Part shown: piece after piece, positions 23,860-32,831 of the stretch
How the letters are laid out: the number at the start of each line of letters is the position of its first letter
Position numbering within the stretch: position 1 is the stretch's first letter
Source of the DNA: an uncultured Oceanobacillus sp.
GTDB lineage: Bacteria; Bacillota; Bacilli; Bacillales; Amphibacillaceae
DNA: 48,822 nt
Direction: 5' to 3'
Assembly: GCA_938004015.1 (NCBI GenBank)
Contig: CALKWU010000009.1
Location: 1 to 48,822, forward strand
Program-made: the position numbers and the translations under genes
Notes under the pieces: model-generated
What the model saw: only the letters and a program-made list of their open reading frames with translations
What the model was told of the DNA's origin: nothing
Databases searched by the model: none

Positions 23860-26742
23860 ATGGATTTCAACACTCGCATGCAACATTTGCTGAAAAAACT
23901 TATCAATATATGGAAGTCTGGCAAAATCCAACGGACAGGCCGGATAACCTATGGCGTCATTTGGAACGTCATCTTGTTTTTCCTCATTATCGGGTTTATC
24001 GGCTTGTTTTTCGTCGGCGGCGTTGGGGCAGGGTATTTCGCCTCCCTCGTAAAAGACGAAGAAATCCGCGATTATGAAACGATGGAAAAACAAATCTACG
24101 ACTATGCGGAAACGTCCCGGATGTATTTTGCGGATGGCATTTTCCTTGGGGAAGTCAGTGCTGATTTGCATCGCGATGAAACGACCCTTGACGAAATTGC
24201 TCCCCACCTGATTAATGCCGTAATCGCAACAGAAGATGAATATTTCAATGAACATAAAGGAATCGTTCCGAAAGCGATATTACGGGCGATTTTCCAAGAA
24301 TTGACGAACGCGTCCACGCAAACCGGTGGAAGTACGTTGACCCAACAATTGATCAAAAACCAAATGTTGACGAATGAAGTGTCTTTTGAACGGAAAGCGA
24401 AAGAAATTCTCCTTGCCTTAAGGTTGGAAAGATTTTTTGAAAAAGAAGAAATTTTAGAAGCGTATTTGAACATTGTCCCTTATGGCAGGGATTCCTCCGG
24501 CAGAAACATCGCCGGCGTGCAAACAGCCGCCCAAGGCATTTTCGGAATCGACGCAAAGGACGTGAACTTGGCCCAAGCTGCTTACCTTGCCGGCTTGCCG
24601 CAAAGTCCGTCCGCTTATACGCCGTTTGCCAATGGTGGCGGACTGAAAAGTGAAGATGGCATTCAACCGGGATTGAACCGGATGAAAACCGTGCTACACC
24701 GGATGTATGAACTGGAATTCATTACGGAAGAAGAATACGAAGAAGCGTTGAATTACGACATTGTTGCCGACTTCAAAGAAGAAGAAAAACTGCCGTTTGA
24801 AGAATATCCGGTTTTGGCGGCAGAAGTGCAAGAACGGGCGAAAAAAATCATAAAAGAACTCCTCATGGAAGAAGACGGCATTTCTCAGGAAGATATACAA
24901 AATGATTCGGAGTTGGACGAGCGGTATGAAATGCGAGCAGAACGAGCTTTACGCATGAACGGGTACGAAATCCATACGACGATCGATAAAGAAATGTACG
25001 ATTTATTCCAAGAAATCGGACGAAATTTCACCCAATACGGGGGCAATACGTGGACGAGAGTCATCCGAGATGGTGAAGAGGAGCGAATCGAACAAGAAGT
25101 CCAAGGGGCGGCCATCATGATTGAAAACTCTACAGGTCGGATCATCAGCTTTTTCGGGAACAGGAATCCAGATATCGAAAACCATTTTAATTATGCTATG
25201 CGGGCGAAACGTTCAAATGGTAGTGCGATGAAACCGATTCTCGTTTACGGACCGGCATTGGAAGAAGGGATCATCCAACCGGGGACGCCGATCCCAGACG
25301 TCTATCTGGAAGTTCCGGATGGGGGCGGAACGAAGGAAATCCGCAATATCGACCGGAGACACCATGGTCTTTTATCGGCACGGACGAATTTAGCCTATTC
25401 TTTCAACATTCCGGCTGTAAGAACATATTTATCAATCAGGGATATCGATCCTGTCGAAAAATATTTGCGGAAAATGGGAATCACCACGATTAATGATCAT
25501 GAATATGTCAATCCTTCTTTATCCATTGGCGCAATGGATGAAGGAATCACCATCGAAGAAAATGCCAATGCCTTTTCCACAGTCGCCAACTATGGGCAAT
25601 TTGCCGATGCTTACATGATTGAAAAAATTACGACAAGAGATGGAGAAGTCGTTTTTGAACATGAAGTGGAAACGGTGGAAGTGTTCTCACCGCAAACGAG
25701 CTACTTGCTCATCGACATGATGCGGGATGTCATTTCCGATGGTACGGCGAGCAGTTTGCGTTCCATGTTGAAGTATCCTCATGTGGACTGGGCCGGAAAA
25801 ACCGGAACATCACAAAGCAACTGGGATGTGCATTTTATCGCCAGCAATCCGAACATCACCTTCGCCACATGGATGGGATACGACCAACCGGATGAATTGG
25901 AACATCTGACTCATAGCCGCCGCAACCAAGCTTTCTGGGCAGAGCTGATCAATGCGGCAAGTGATTTGAGACCGGAATTGGTGGCACCGGATCACGCTTT
26001 CCAACAACCGGAAGGAATCGTTCAACGGAGTTATTGCGCTTTATCCGGAAAACTGCCTAGTGAGTTATGTGAACGGGCAGGCCTTGTCAAAACGGATCTT
26101 TTCAACGAAAAATTCGTACCGACGGAGGTCGATGACAGTCTTACAACAGGCGAATATGTCTTGGTCGATGGGAGAGCTGTGATGGCGGGGCCGAATACAC
26201 CAAGTGAATTCACGCAAGGAGACGGTCTGATGTTCAGTCCGGACTTCATTAAAGAAAACGGTTTTGACCGATTACCGAGCCTCAGTCAACTCATCCCGTT
26301 CACAGATCGGAGCCAATGGGAGAAAATCAGTTTTCCGAATACAGAATTGGCCGCTCGGGTGGAAGACGATGGAAGACCACCGCAAGCTCCTGGGCGCGTC
26401 CGGGTATCTGGAAATGAAATGACGTGGCAAGCATCATCAAGTAAAGATGTCGTCGGTTATCGGATTTACTATGCAGCAAGTCCGGATGACAACTTTAGTC
26501 GGGTAGGAAGTACAACTTCGACTTCACTCCGGATTGGAAGCGGTGATGGAATCTATCACGTACGTGCTGTCGATTACTTCGGATTGGAATCCGACCCATC
26601 TTCTGACGTCATCGTCGGAGATTTGGAAGAAGAGGATGAACCGGAAGACGAAGATACGGAAGAGGAACATGACGATGAAGAGAATGACGAAGAAAACCGT
26701 GAAGAAAACGACGGTGATGGCGAAAATGACGATGATGATTAA
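23860..26742 (+). CDS. Class A penicillin-binding protein (PBP1A family) with Fn3-like domain and acidic tail
   Basis: A 960-aa bifunctional peptidoglycan synthase. A single membrane helix (about 33-60) is followed by the GT51 transglycosylase with E125 in ATEDEYFNEHKG, then GGSTLTQQ and the RKAKEILLALRLE motif. The transpeptidase has S455-xx-K458 (GSAMKP), S514-F-N516 and KTGT at 647-650. A fibronectin-III-like domain follows (about 850-925), ending in a tail of about 39 residues almost entirely D/E/N. The start is ATG 23860 after AGGAGGG. It is monocistronic between tyrS and acuA. B. subtilis lacks a PBP gene here; the tail probably lies outside the cell near the wall. Confidence 0.93.
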   Translation: MDFNTRMQHLLKKLINIWKSGKIQRTGRITYGVIWNVILFFLIIGFIGLFFVGGVGAGYFASLVKDEEIRDYETMEKQIYDYAETSRMYFADGIFLGEVSADLHRDETTLDEIAPHLINAVIATEDEYFNEHKGIVPKAILRAIFQELTNASTQTGGSTLTQQLIKNQMLTNEVSFERKAKEILLALRLERFFEKEEILEAYLNIVPYGRDSSGRNIAGVQTAAQGIFGIDAKDVNLAQAAYLAGLPQSPSAYTPFANGGGLKSEDGIQPGLNRMKTVLHRMYELEFITEEEYEEALNYDIVADFKEEEKLPFEEYPVLAAEVQERAKKIIKELLMEEDGISQEDIQNDSELDERYEMRAERALRMNGYEIHTTIDKEMYDLFQEIGRNFTQYGGNTWTRVIRDGEEERIEQEVQGAAIMIENSTGRIISFFGNRNPDIENHFNYAMRAKRSNGSAMKPILVYGPALEEGIIQPGTPIPDVYLEVPDGGGTKEIRNIDRRHHGLLSARTNLAYSFNIPAVRTYLSIRDIDPVEKYLRKMGITTINDHEYVNPSLSIGAMDEGITIEENANAFSTVANYGQFADAYMIEKITTRDGEVVFEHEVETVEVFSPQTSYLLIDMMRDVISDGTASSLRSMLKYPHVDWAGKTGTSQSNWDVHFIASNPNITFATWMGYDQPDELEHLTHSRRNQAFWAELINAASDLRPELVAPDHAFQQPEGIVQRSYCALSGKLPSELCERAGLVKTDLFNEKFVPTEVDDSLTTGEYVLVDGRAVMAGPNTPSEFTQGDGLMFSPDFIKENGFDRLPSLSQLIPFTDRSQWEKISFPNTELAARVEDDGRPPQAPGRVRVSGNEMTWQASSSKDVVGYRIYYAASPDDNFSRVGSTTSTSLRIGSGDGIYHVRAVDYFGLESDPSSDVIVGDLEEEDEPEDEDTEEEHDDEENDEENREENDGDGENDDDD

Positions 26743-26767
26743 TAAGCCGAAACAATTCGATAAATGA

Positions 26768-26825
26768 TGAAAAATCCGAACAATGCTGCAAATAGCAAGT
26801 AAGCAGCAATTGTTCGGATTTTTGG
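26768..26825. terminator. Strong terminator after the PBP gene
   Basis: AAAATCCGAACAATGCTGC pairs with GCAGCAATTGTTCGGATTTT (one bulge) around a 13-nt loop, followed by T. Confidence 0.9.
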
Positions 26826-26906
26826 TTTTTCCGATTGCAGGGATTCGAAATCGTAACCCGCAAACAAATTTTCATAAAATACTAAAAAAACACATGCAAA
26901 GTATTG

Positions 26907-26931
26907 TATAATATTTTGTAAGCGCATAACT
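26907..26931 (+). promoter_or_regulatory. acuABC promoter -10 and cre-like site
   Basis: TATAAT (26907-26912) precedes TTGTAAGCGCATAACT (26916-26931). The left half of the CcpA consensus WTGNAARCG is perfect; the right half lacks CA in register. A site just downstream of the -10 would repress. CcpA control of acuABC is known in B. subtilis. Confidence 0.5.
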
Positions 26932-26948
26932 TTTTAGGTGGTGTAGCA

Positions 26949-27599
26949 GTGAAGCATAAAAAATCCTTCCATTCGATATCCTATGAAACGTCAAAAGGAC
27001 CGCTGACGATTGAAGGGCCGCTTTCTTCCGAGCAGTTGGCCGAATATGGTTTCCATGAAGAGTTGACTGCATTCCGGCCGGCTGAAAAACAATTTGAAGC
27101 ATTGTTGAAAATTGCCGATTTTGAGGAAGGACGGATTATCGTCGCCCGTAATAAAGCAATGATCGTCGGTTATGTCACCTATCTTTATCCTGACCCGTTG
27201 GAACGGTGGTCGGAATTCAACATGGAAGAGTTGATCGTACTTGGAGCGATCGAAATTGCACCTGAATACCGTGGAGAACGGGTCGCCTCCAATTTGTTGA
27301 AAGTTTCCATGATGGATGAATTCATGGAGAATTACATCATCATTTCCACAGAATATTATTGGCATTGGGATTTACAAGGGACGAATTTGAACATATGGGA
27401 ATACCGGAAAGTGTTGGAAAAAATGATGGCGGCTGGTGGTTTGCGTCCGGCTCCGACTGATGATCCGGAAATCATCTCCCATCCTGCCAACACGTTGATG
27501 GTACGCATTGGGAAAAACGTTTCAAAAGAGGCGATTGAACGTTTCGATAAACTTCGCTTCTTGACACGGTATCAACAAAGACAAAAAAGTGAGGGATAA
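26949..27599 (+). CDS. acuA: Acetoin utilization protein AcuA (GNAT protein acetyltransferase)
   Basis: A 216-aa GNAT-fold enzyme that in B. subtilis acetylates and inactivates acetyl-CoA synthetase AcsA. The acetyl-CoA-binding region is visible as LGAIEIAPEYRGERVASNLL. The start is GTG 26949 after AGGTGGTG. It is the first gene of acuABC, with acuB beginning 3 nt after its stop. acsA, usually divergent beside it, is not here. Confidence 0.95.
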   Translation: MKHKKSFHSISYETSKGPLTIEGPLSSEQLAEYGFHEELTAFRPAEKQFEALLKIADFEEGRIIVARNKAMIVGYVTYLYPDPLERWSEFNMEELIVLGAIEIAPEYRGERVASNLLKVSMMDEFMENYIIISTEYYWHWDLQGTNLNIWEYRKVLEKMMAAGGLRPAPTDDPEIISHPANTLMVRIGKNVSKEAIERFDKLRFLTRYQQRQKSEG

Positions 27600-27602
27600 A
27601 AC

Positions 27603-28253
27603 ATGTTAGTCGAACAAATTATGAACAGGGATGTCATTACCCTTCCCCCTACCGCTTCCATTGAAGAAGCTTTACATTTACTGAAAAAACATAAAATCAG
27701 GCATATTCCGATTGTGGATGAAGAAAAACGAGTAATCGGAATCGTGTCTGACCGGGATGTCCGGGATGCGAGTCCATCAACTATCCTGAAAGAAGCCGAT
27801 CGGGCCGTTTTGAAACATGAAATCCATTCGATCATGAGCCAACCTGTCGTCACCGTCCACCCGCTGGACTTTGTCGAAGAGATTGCACGGATTTTTTATG
27901 AAAAAGAATTTGCGGCGGTTCCGGTCGTCCAAAACGAAGAACTCGTCGGCATTGTGACGGAGAAACACATGTTGAAAACATTCATCCAGCTTACCGGAAC
28001 CCATGTGAAAAGCTCGCAAATCGAAGTGAAAGTGCCTCATCGGCCGGGGGTTTTGCCGCATGTGGCAACAATCATCAGCGATCATAATGTGAACATCGTT
28101 TCTGTGCTCATTTATCCTTATCAAGATGATCCGCTTTATAAGGTTCTCGTTTTCCGTATCGAAACGATGAATCCGACGCCAATCGTCCGCTCAATCCGCG
28201 AAGCCGGTTACCAGTTGCTTTGGCCGAACAATATCATGGAGCCGAGACTATGA
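27603..28253 (+). CDS. acuB: AcuB, CBS-CBS-ACT domain regulator
   Basis: A 216-aa protein with two CBS domains (about 1-60 and 75-135; MNRDVITLPPTASIEEALHL and IMSQPVVTVHPLDFVEEI) and a C-terminal ACT domain (about 140-216, PHRPGVLPHVATIISDHNVN). It probably senses an adenylate and/or small molecule and adjusts AcuA/AcuC action; its precise mechanism is not settled. The start is ATG 27603 after GAGGG. Its stop overlaps the acuC start (ATGA). Confidence 0.93.
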   Translation: MLVEQIMNRDVITLPPTASIEEALHLLKKHKIRHIPIVDEEKRVIGIVSDRDVRDASPSTILKEADRAVLKHEIHSIMSQPVVTVHPLDFVEEIARIFYEKEFAAVPVVQNEELVGIVTEKHMLKTFIQLTGTHVKSSQIEVKVPHRPGVLPHVATIISDHNVNIVSVLIYPYQDDPLYKVLVFRIETMNPTPIVRSIREAGYQLLWPNNIMEPRL

Positions 28254-29413
28254 ACGAACATGTCAAATTCGTCTTTTCGGATGATTTTTTGACTTACCAT
28301 TTCCATGAAAATCATCCGTTCAACCAAAAACGGGTGTTGCTGACGAAACAGTTGTTGGAAGCCGCTGGACTCCTTGATGAAAGCGATATCATCCCACCAA
28401 GAAAGGCAACGGATGAGGAACTTTCTTTATTCCATGACTTGGATTATATCGAAGCGGTGAAGCGAGCAGGAAAAGGAAAGCTTTCCAAAGAAGAGGGAAT
28501 CGTTTACGGTTTAGGCAGTGAAGATACACCGATGTTTCCGGACATGCATGAAGCATCGAGTTATCTTGTCGGCGGCACCCTGACAGCAGTGGATGCAGTA
28601 TTGACAGGAGAAGCGAGCCATGCATTGAACCTTGGCGGAGGCCTCCACCACGGTTTCGAGCGGCAGGCTGCCGGTTTTTGCATTTATAATGACGGCGCGG
28701 TTGCCATTAAATATATCCGAAAAAAATACGATTTGCGGGTGCTTTACGTCGATACGGATGCGCATCATGGAGATGGCGTACAATGGGCGTTTTACGACGA
28801 CCCGAATGTATGCACCTTTTCTATCCATGAAACCGGTCGTTACTTGTTTCCGGGCACAGGTGATATTCGGGAACGCGGTGTAAAAGAAGGCCATGGCTAT
28901 TCCTTCAATTTACCGATTGATGCATACACACAAGACGAATCGTTTTTACGGCTTTATGAGACTGCGATGAGGGAAATTGTCGAGTATTTCAAACCAGATG
29001 TCATATTGACTCAAAATGGTGCAGATGCCCACACCTTCGATCCGTTGACCCATCTTTGCGTTACGATGAAAATATATGAACAAATTCCGCTCATTGCCCA
29101 TGAGCTGGCACATGAATATTGTGATGGAAAATGGATTGCCACAGGTGGCGGTGGATATGATATTTGGCGAGTCGTCCCAAGAGCATGGGCACAAATTTGG
29201 AGTGTGATGAAGCAAAACAAAATCATGGAAGGCGATCTGCCACAAAGTTGGTTGGATGAATGGCAAAAAGAATCCCCCGTCCCTTTGCCGACAACCTGGC
29301 ATGACGGTGAGGAAGCATTCCCTGATATACCTCGGAAAAATGAAATTGAAGAAAAGAACGATAAGTTGCTCGAAACAATGCTCAAATTCATTCATATGAG
29401 CAAATCCGGATGA
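28250..29413 (+). CDS. acuC: AcuC, class I-type protein deacetylase
   Basis: A 387-aa zinc-dependent deacetylase of the arginase/HDAC fold that re-activates acetyl-CoA synthetase by removing the AcuA acetyl mark. Active-site features are present: H133-H134 (GGLHHGF), zinc ligands D170 and H172 in YVDTDAHHGDG, and the third ligand in NGADAHTFDPL. The start is ATG 28250, overlapping the acuB stop by 4 nt, so translation is coupled. Its length matches B. subtilis AcuC. Confidence 0.96.
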   Translation: MNEHVKFVFSDDFLTYHFHENHPFNQKRVLLTKQLLEAAGLLDESDIIPPRKATDEELSLFHDLDYIEAVKRAGKGKLSKEEGIVYGLGSEDTPMFPDMHEASSYLVGGTLTAVDAVLTGEASHALNLGGGLHHGFERQAAGFCIYNDGAVAIKYIRKKYDLRVLYVDTDAHHGDGVQWAFYDDPNVCTFSIHETGRYLFPGTGDIRERGVKEGHGYSFNLPIDAYTQDESFLRLYETAMREIVEYFKPDVILTQNGADAHTFDPLTHLCVTMKIYEQIPLIAHELAHEYCDGKWIATGGGGYDIWRVVPRAWAQIWSVMKQNKIMEGDLPQSWLDEWQKESPVPLPTTWHDGEEAFPDIPRKNEIEEKNDKLLETMLKFIHMSKSG

Positions 29414-29446
29414 TGAAGACCCATTTGGTGTCTTCTTTTTTTTCAC
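29414..29446 (+). terminator. Terminator after acuC
   Basis: GAAGAC-CC and GG-TGTCTTC form a short stem around ATTT, followed by nine T. Confidence 0.75.
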
Positions 29447-29447
29447 A

Positions 29448-29476
29448 TAGACAACAAAATCGAGAAGGGATATAAT
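29448..29476 (+). promoter_or_regulatory. Sigma-A promoter of the MurE-like gene
   Basis: TAGACA (29448-29453), 17-nt spacer, TATAAT (29471-29476). Confidence 0.8.
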
Positions 29477-29527
29477 AAAAAGCAGACAATTGCCAGTTTA
29501 TTTGTCTTCCAAGAAGGAGATGACAGA

Positions 29528-31006
29528 ATGAAACTAGAATACATACTGGAAAATATCGATTACGAACTGATACAAGGCGATGTGACTAGAGATATAGCAT
29601 CCATCAACTATGATTCCCGGAAACAGGCCGAAAACAGTTTGTTCATTTGCATCACCGGCTTCACCGTGGATGGTCATGATAAAGCCCGGGAAGCGATCGC
29701 CAATGGAGCGATTGCCGTTTTAGTGGAAAAGGACGTAGACGTTCCGGAAGACGTGAGCGTCATCAAAGTCGAAAGCACGAGAGACGGCATGGCAAAAGTC
29801 GCCAACAACTTTTTTGGAAAACCTTCAAAGGCTTTGAATGTCATTGGAATTACCGGTACGAACGGTAAAACATCGATTACGCATTTCATTAAATCCATCC
29901 TGGATGTTTCCGGCGCTAAAACCGGGACAATTGGAACAATGGGAACAGTCATCGATGAAAAATTAATCCCGACAAACAATACGACACCGGAAGCGGTCGA
30001 TTTGCAACGCTTCTTAAAACAAATGCTAGATACGGACCACGATTATTGTCTCATGGAAGTATCTTCCCATTCATTACAATTGAAACGGGTCGCATACACG
30101 ACATTCACGACCGGGATATTCACGAATTTAAGCCCGGATCATCTGGAATTACATAAAACGATGGATGATTATTTTGAAGCGAAAACAAAGCTTTTCGATA
30201 TGACGGAAAAATTCAACATCGTTAACGCTGACGATTTTTATGGGCAACAACTGATCGACAAATTGAAAAAATCATCGGCTAAAACGATCACGTATGGCAT
30301 CCATGAAAAAGCGGATTTCTACGCGACAGACATCGATTATTCCTTCAATCAGACGACGTATACGTTGCACACACCTTTTGAGACAGAAGAAATTACGCTT
30401 CATTTTCCTGGAGAAATATATGTTTCCAACAGTTTGGCTGCTATTGCTGCAGCGTACAGCAACGGCATCGATCTCGATACGATCAAAGCCGGTCTGGAAC
30501 GGGTGGAACAAATTGATGGCCGGATGGAGGCGGTTTATGAAGACGGTGATTTCAAAGTCATTGTCGATTTCGCCCATACCGAAGATGCGTTACAAAAAAC
30601 AATCGACACGATACGGCCATTTGTAAAAGGACGGATCATTCTCGTCTTCGGAGTGTATGCGGATATGAGCGATAGTGGCAGAGACAAACGGTATGGAATG
30701 GGCCGGGTGGCTGCGGAGTATGCGGATTTTTCCATCGTGACGTTGGATAATCCGAAACATCATGATATCGATGTGATTATGAAAGAAACGACAGATGCCC
30801 TTGAAAAGAACAAAGGGGAATATATTGCCATTCCAGATCGGGAAAAAGCGATTCAATATGCCATTGAAATGAGTCATTCGGACGACTGGATCCTGCTTGC
30901 CGGAAAAGGGCACGAAACATCACAAATCATCGGAGATAAAGAAATTTACTTTTCCGAAAAAGAAATTGTACAAGACGCAATGAAAACAAAAACTTTCAAG
31001 CAGTAA
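29528..31006 (+). CDS. murE: Mur ligase, MurE-like (UDP-MurNAc-dipeptide:amino acid ligase)
   Basis: A 492-aa Mur ligase with all three domains. The ATP loop is GITGTNGKTS (107-116); FTNLSPDHLELH and the lysine of EAKTKLF fit the family, and it ends AGKGHETSQIIG. Two blocks deviate. The loop usually reading GCGGDRDxxKRP is FGVYADMSDSGRDKR (374-388). The amino-acid-specificity motif, DNPR in DAP-adding enzymes and DNPA in the S. aureus L-lysine enzyme, is DNPK (407-410). It stands alone with its own promoter and terminator, outside a dcw cluster. It may be an extra or specialised MurE; which residue it adds cannot be told. Start is ATG 29528 after AAGGAG. Confidence 0.85.
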   Translation: MKLEYILENIDYELIQGDVTRDIASINYDSRKQAENSLFICITGFTVDGHDKAREAIANGAIAVLVEKDVDVPEDVSVIKVESTRDGMAKVANNFFGKPSKALNVIGITGTNGKTSITHFIKSILDVSGAKTGTIGTMGTVIDEKLIPTNNTTPEAVDLQRFLKQMLDTDHDYCLMEVSSHSLQLKRVAYTTFTTGIFTNLSPDHLELHKTMDDYFEAKTKLFDMTEKFNIVNADDFYGQQLIDKLKKSSAKTITYGIHEKADFYATDIDYSFNQTTYTLHTPFETEEITLHFPGEIYVSNSLAAIAAAYSNGIDLDTIKAGLERVEQIDGRMEAVYEDGDFKVIVDFAHTEDALQKTIDTIRPFVKGRIILVFGVYADMSDSGRDKRYGMGRVAAEYADFSIVTLDNPKHHDIDVIMKETTDALEKNKGEYIAIPDREKAIQYAIEMSHSDDWILLAGKGHETSQIIGDKEIYFSEKEIVQDAMKTKTFKQ

Positions 31007-31041
31007 AAAAGAGACTGGTGATGAATCCAGTCTCTTTTTAC
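31005..31041. terminator. Terminator between MurE-like gene and motS
   Basis: AAAAGAGACTGG and CCAGTCTCTTTT form a 12-bp stem with A/T runs on both flanks, bidirectional. Confidence 0.9.
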
Positions 31042-31045
31042 CTAA

Positions 31046-31858
31046 TTATTCCTCAGCTTCTTCCTCAAAGTCCGTGTTGAGTATCGTAATTTCCACACGG
31101 CGGTTCAAACTCATGTTTTCCTCTGTATCGTTTGGTGCGACCGGTCTTGTGTCACCGTAACCGGCAATGGAAAAGCGTGATTCATCCAAATCGAATTCCT
31201 CGAGCAAATATCGGACGACACTACTTGCCCTCGCTCCGGACAGCTCCCAGTTCGAAGGATAACGATACGTATTGATTGGACGGCTGTCGGTATGCCCTTC
31301 CACTTTTATGTCATTCGGGATTTGTGAAAAAAGGCGCCCGATCTCATTCAAAAACGGTTTACCCTCATCCAATATCACCGCTTCTCCCGTATCGAAGAAG
31401 ATGCTGTCCTGCAACACAAGCAAGACTCCTCGTTCCGTCCGGGTCGCTGTGACCGCATCGTTCAAATCATGTTCGTCAAGATAACCTTCGATACTTTCAA
31501 CCAACTCGCTTAAAGCCTGTTCTTCTTGGAGTTTTCTCTGCAAGATTTCGCTGTTGACATCCACATCATCATCAATATCAATCGAACCGCCCGAGTCATC
31601 CGAAACATCGATTCCACCATTTGGTTGCCCATCCGTTTGTCCAGCTGGTTCGCCGCCAGGAACGATGGATGGCAAGAAGTCAAGCACATGCCGGCCTTGG
31701 AATGATTCCGTCACCGCTTGAAATTTTACATGGTCGACTTGCGACATGGAAAATAAAAAAATAAAAAATACGAGGACTAACGTGACCATGTCCGCATATG
31801 TCGTCAACCAATTTGCTCCACCCTTATCCCGACGCTTTCTAATTGGTCTACGCTTCAT
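31046..31858 (-). CDS. motS: Flagellar stator protein MotS (MotB family)
   Basis: A 270-aa stator subunit. One membrane helix carries the ion-binding aspartate D23 (TTYADMVTLVLVFFIFLFS), then an acidic linker, then a C-terminal OmpA-like peptidoglycan-binding domain (VEGHTDSRPIN, then NRRVEI). The order behind ccpA and motP matches B. subtilis MotS, the sodium-type stator. The coupling ion is not certain from sequence. Start is ATG 31858, 9 nt after GGAGG; a GTG at 31864 is too close. It overlaps motP by 11 nt. Confidence 0.93.
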   Translation of the reverse strand: MKRRPIRKRRDKGGANWLTTYADMVTLVLVFFIFLFSMSQVDHVKFQAVTESFQGRHVLDFLPSIVPGGEPAGQTDGQPNGGIDVSDDSGGSIDIDDDVDVNSEILQRKLQEEQALSELVESIEGYLDEHDLNDAVTATRTERGVLLVLQDSIFFDTGEAVILDEGKPFLNEIGRLFSQIPNDIKVEGHTDSRPINTYRYPSNWELSGARASSVVRYLLEEFDLDESRFSIAGYGDTRPVAPNDTEENMSLNRRVEITILNTDFEEEAEE

Positions 31859-32696
31859 TTGCACGTTCCTCCGTCAACTGACTAGGACGGACTCCTTCTC
31901 GTTCCCGTTGTTTCACTTCTTCATATTTTTCCTTGTCACCGGCAGTAATGAAGGCGCTCAATTTTTCTTCCAAGATCCTTGGGTTTTGGCCGGATTGCAC
32001 GCCGATGATCCCTTCAATGATGATTTGTTTGATGAACACTTCTTCTTCGGTCTTTGCTTCCAATTTACTGGCCATTGGATTGAACACGAGGTTTGCGAGT
32101 ACACTTCCGTACAACGTCGTAATCAGTGCCACCGCCATCGCCGGACCTAATGTGGAAGGATCTTGCAGTTGATCCAACATCAAAATGAGTCCAACGAGTG
32201 TCCCGATCATCCCCCAAGATGGAGAATATTCCCCTGCTTTTTCGAGGATATGACGGCCTTGATAATGTCGTTCTTCCATTGCTGTGATTTCAGCATTCAA
32301 TATGTCGATGATCACTTCCGGTTCAATCCCATCCACCGCAAGCATAATTCCTTTTTTTATAAAAGGATCTTCAATCTCATCGAGTTCATTTTCCAATGCC
32401 AAAATTCCTTCTCTCCGCGCGCGTTCCGATAAGCGGACAAATAAATCGACCAATTCCGGCAAACGTTCTTCGTTTTTGACGAAAGACTCTCTCATGACTC
32501 TTCCAGTCATTTTGATATGTTCGAATTTGAAGTTGATCAAGAGAGAGGCGATCACTCCTCCAATGACGATGAAAATGGAAGGTACGTCCAGAAAACTCGT
32601 CAAGTTTTCGGCTTCCCCACTCGAAAGTATCGCAAAAATGATCATAATGAATCCAAAGGTTATGCCGATCGGGGTCAATAAATCTTTTTTTGTCAT
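31848..32696 (-). CDS. motP: Flagellar stator protein MotP (MotA family)
   Basis: A 282-aa partner of MotS with four expected membrane helices: two N-terminal (LTPIGITFGFIMIIFAIL and SIFIVIGGVIASLLI) and two near 150-200 (GMIGTLVGLILML and AVALITTLYGSVLANLVF). A cytoplasmic loop between them touches the rotor. The start is ATG 32696 after GGAGAG. It lies directly behind ccpA across a hairpin and is followed by motS with overlap. Confidence 0.93.
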   Translation of the reverse strand: MTKKDLLTPIGITFGFIMIIFAILSSGEAENLTSFLDVPSIFIVIGGVIASLLINFKFEHIKMTGRVMRESFVKNEERLPELVDLFVRLSERARREGILALENELDEIEDPFIKKGIMLAVDGIEPEVIIDILNAEITAMEERHYQGRHILEKAGEYSPSWGMIGTLVGLILMLDQLQDPSTLGPAMAVALITTLYGSVLANLVFNPMASKLEAKTEEEVFIKQIIIEGIIGVQSGQNPRILEEKLSAFITAGDKEKYEEVKQREREGVRPSQLTEERANEA

Positions 32697-32757
32697 CGAA
32701 ATCTCTCCAAACTTAGCGAAAATACATGAGAAGAAGCACACGCCAAATTCACATCTC

Positions 32758-32788
32758 ACACTCCTTTTCAAGCTGATGAAAAGGAGTG
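32758..32788 (-). other. Stem-loop between ccpA and motP without U-tract
   Basis: CACTCCTTTTCA and TGAAAAGGAGTG form a 12-bp perfect stem (32759-32770 with 32777-32788). No T-run follows on the minus strand, so it is an attenuating or processing hairpin rather than a full terminator. In B. subtilis a stem-loop in the same place lowers motPS transcription. Confidence 0.7.
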
Positions 32789-32831
32789 CGGATGCAAATT
32801 CAACCAGGTTTCTCTATATTTTATATCGGCA

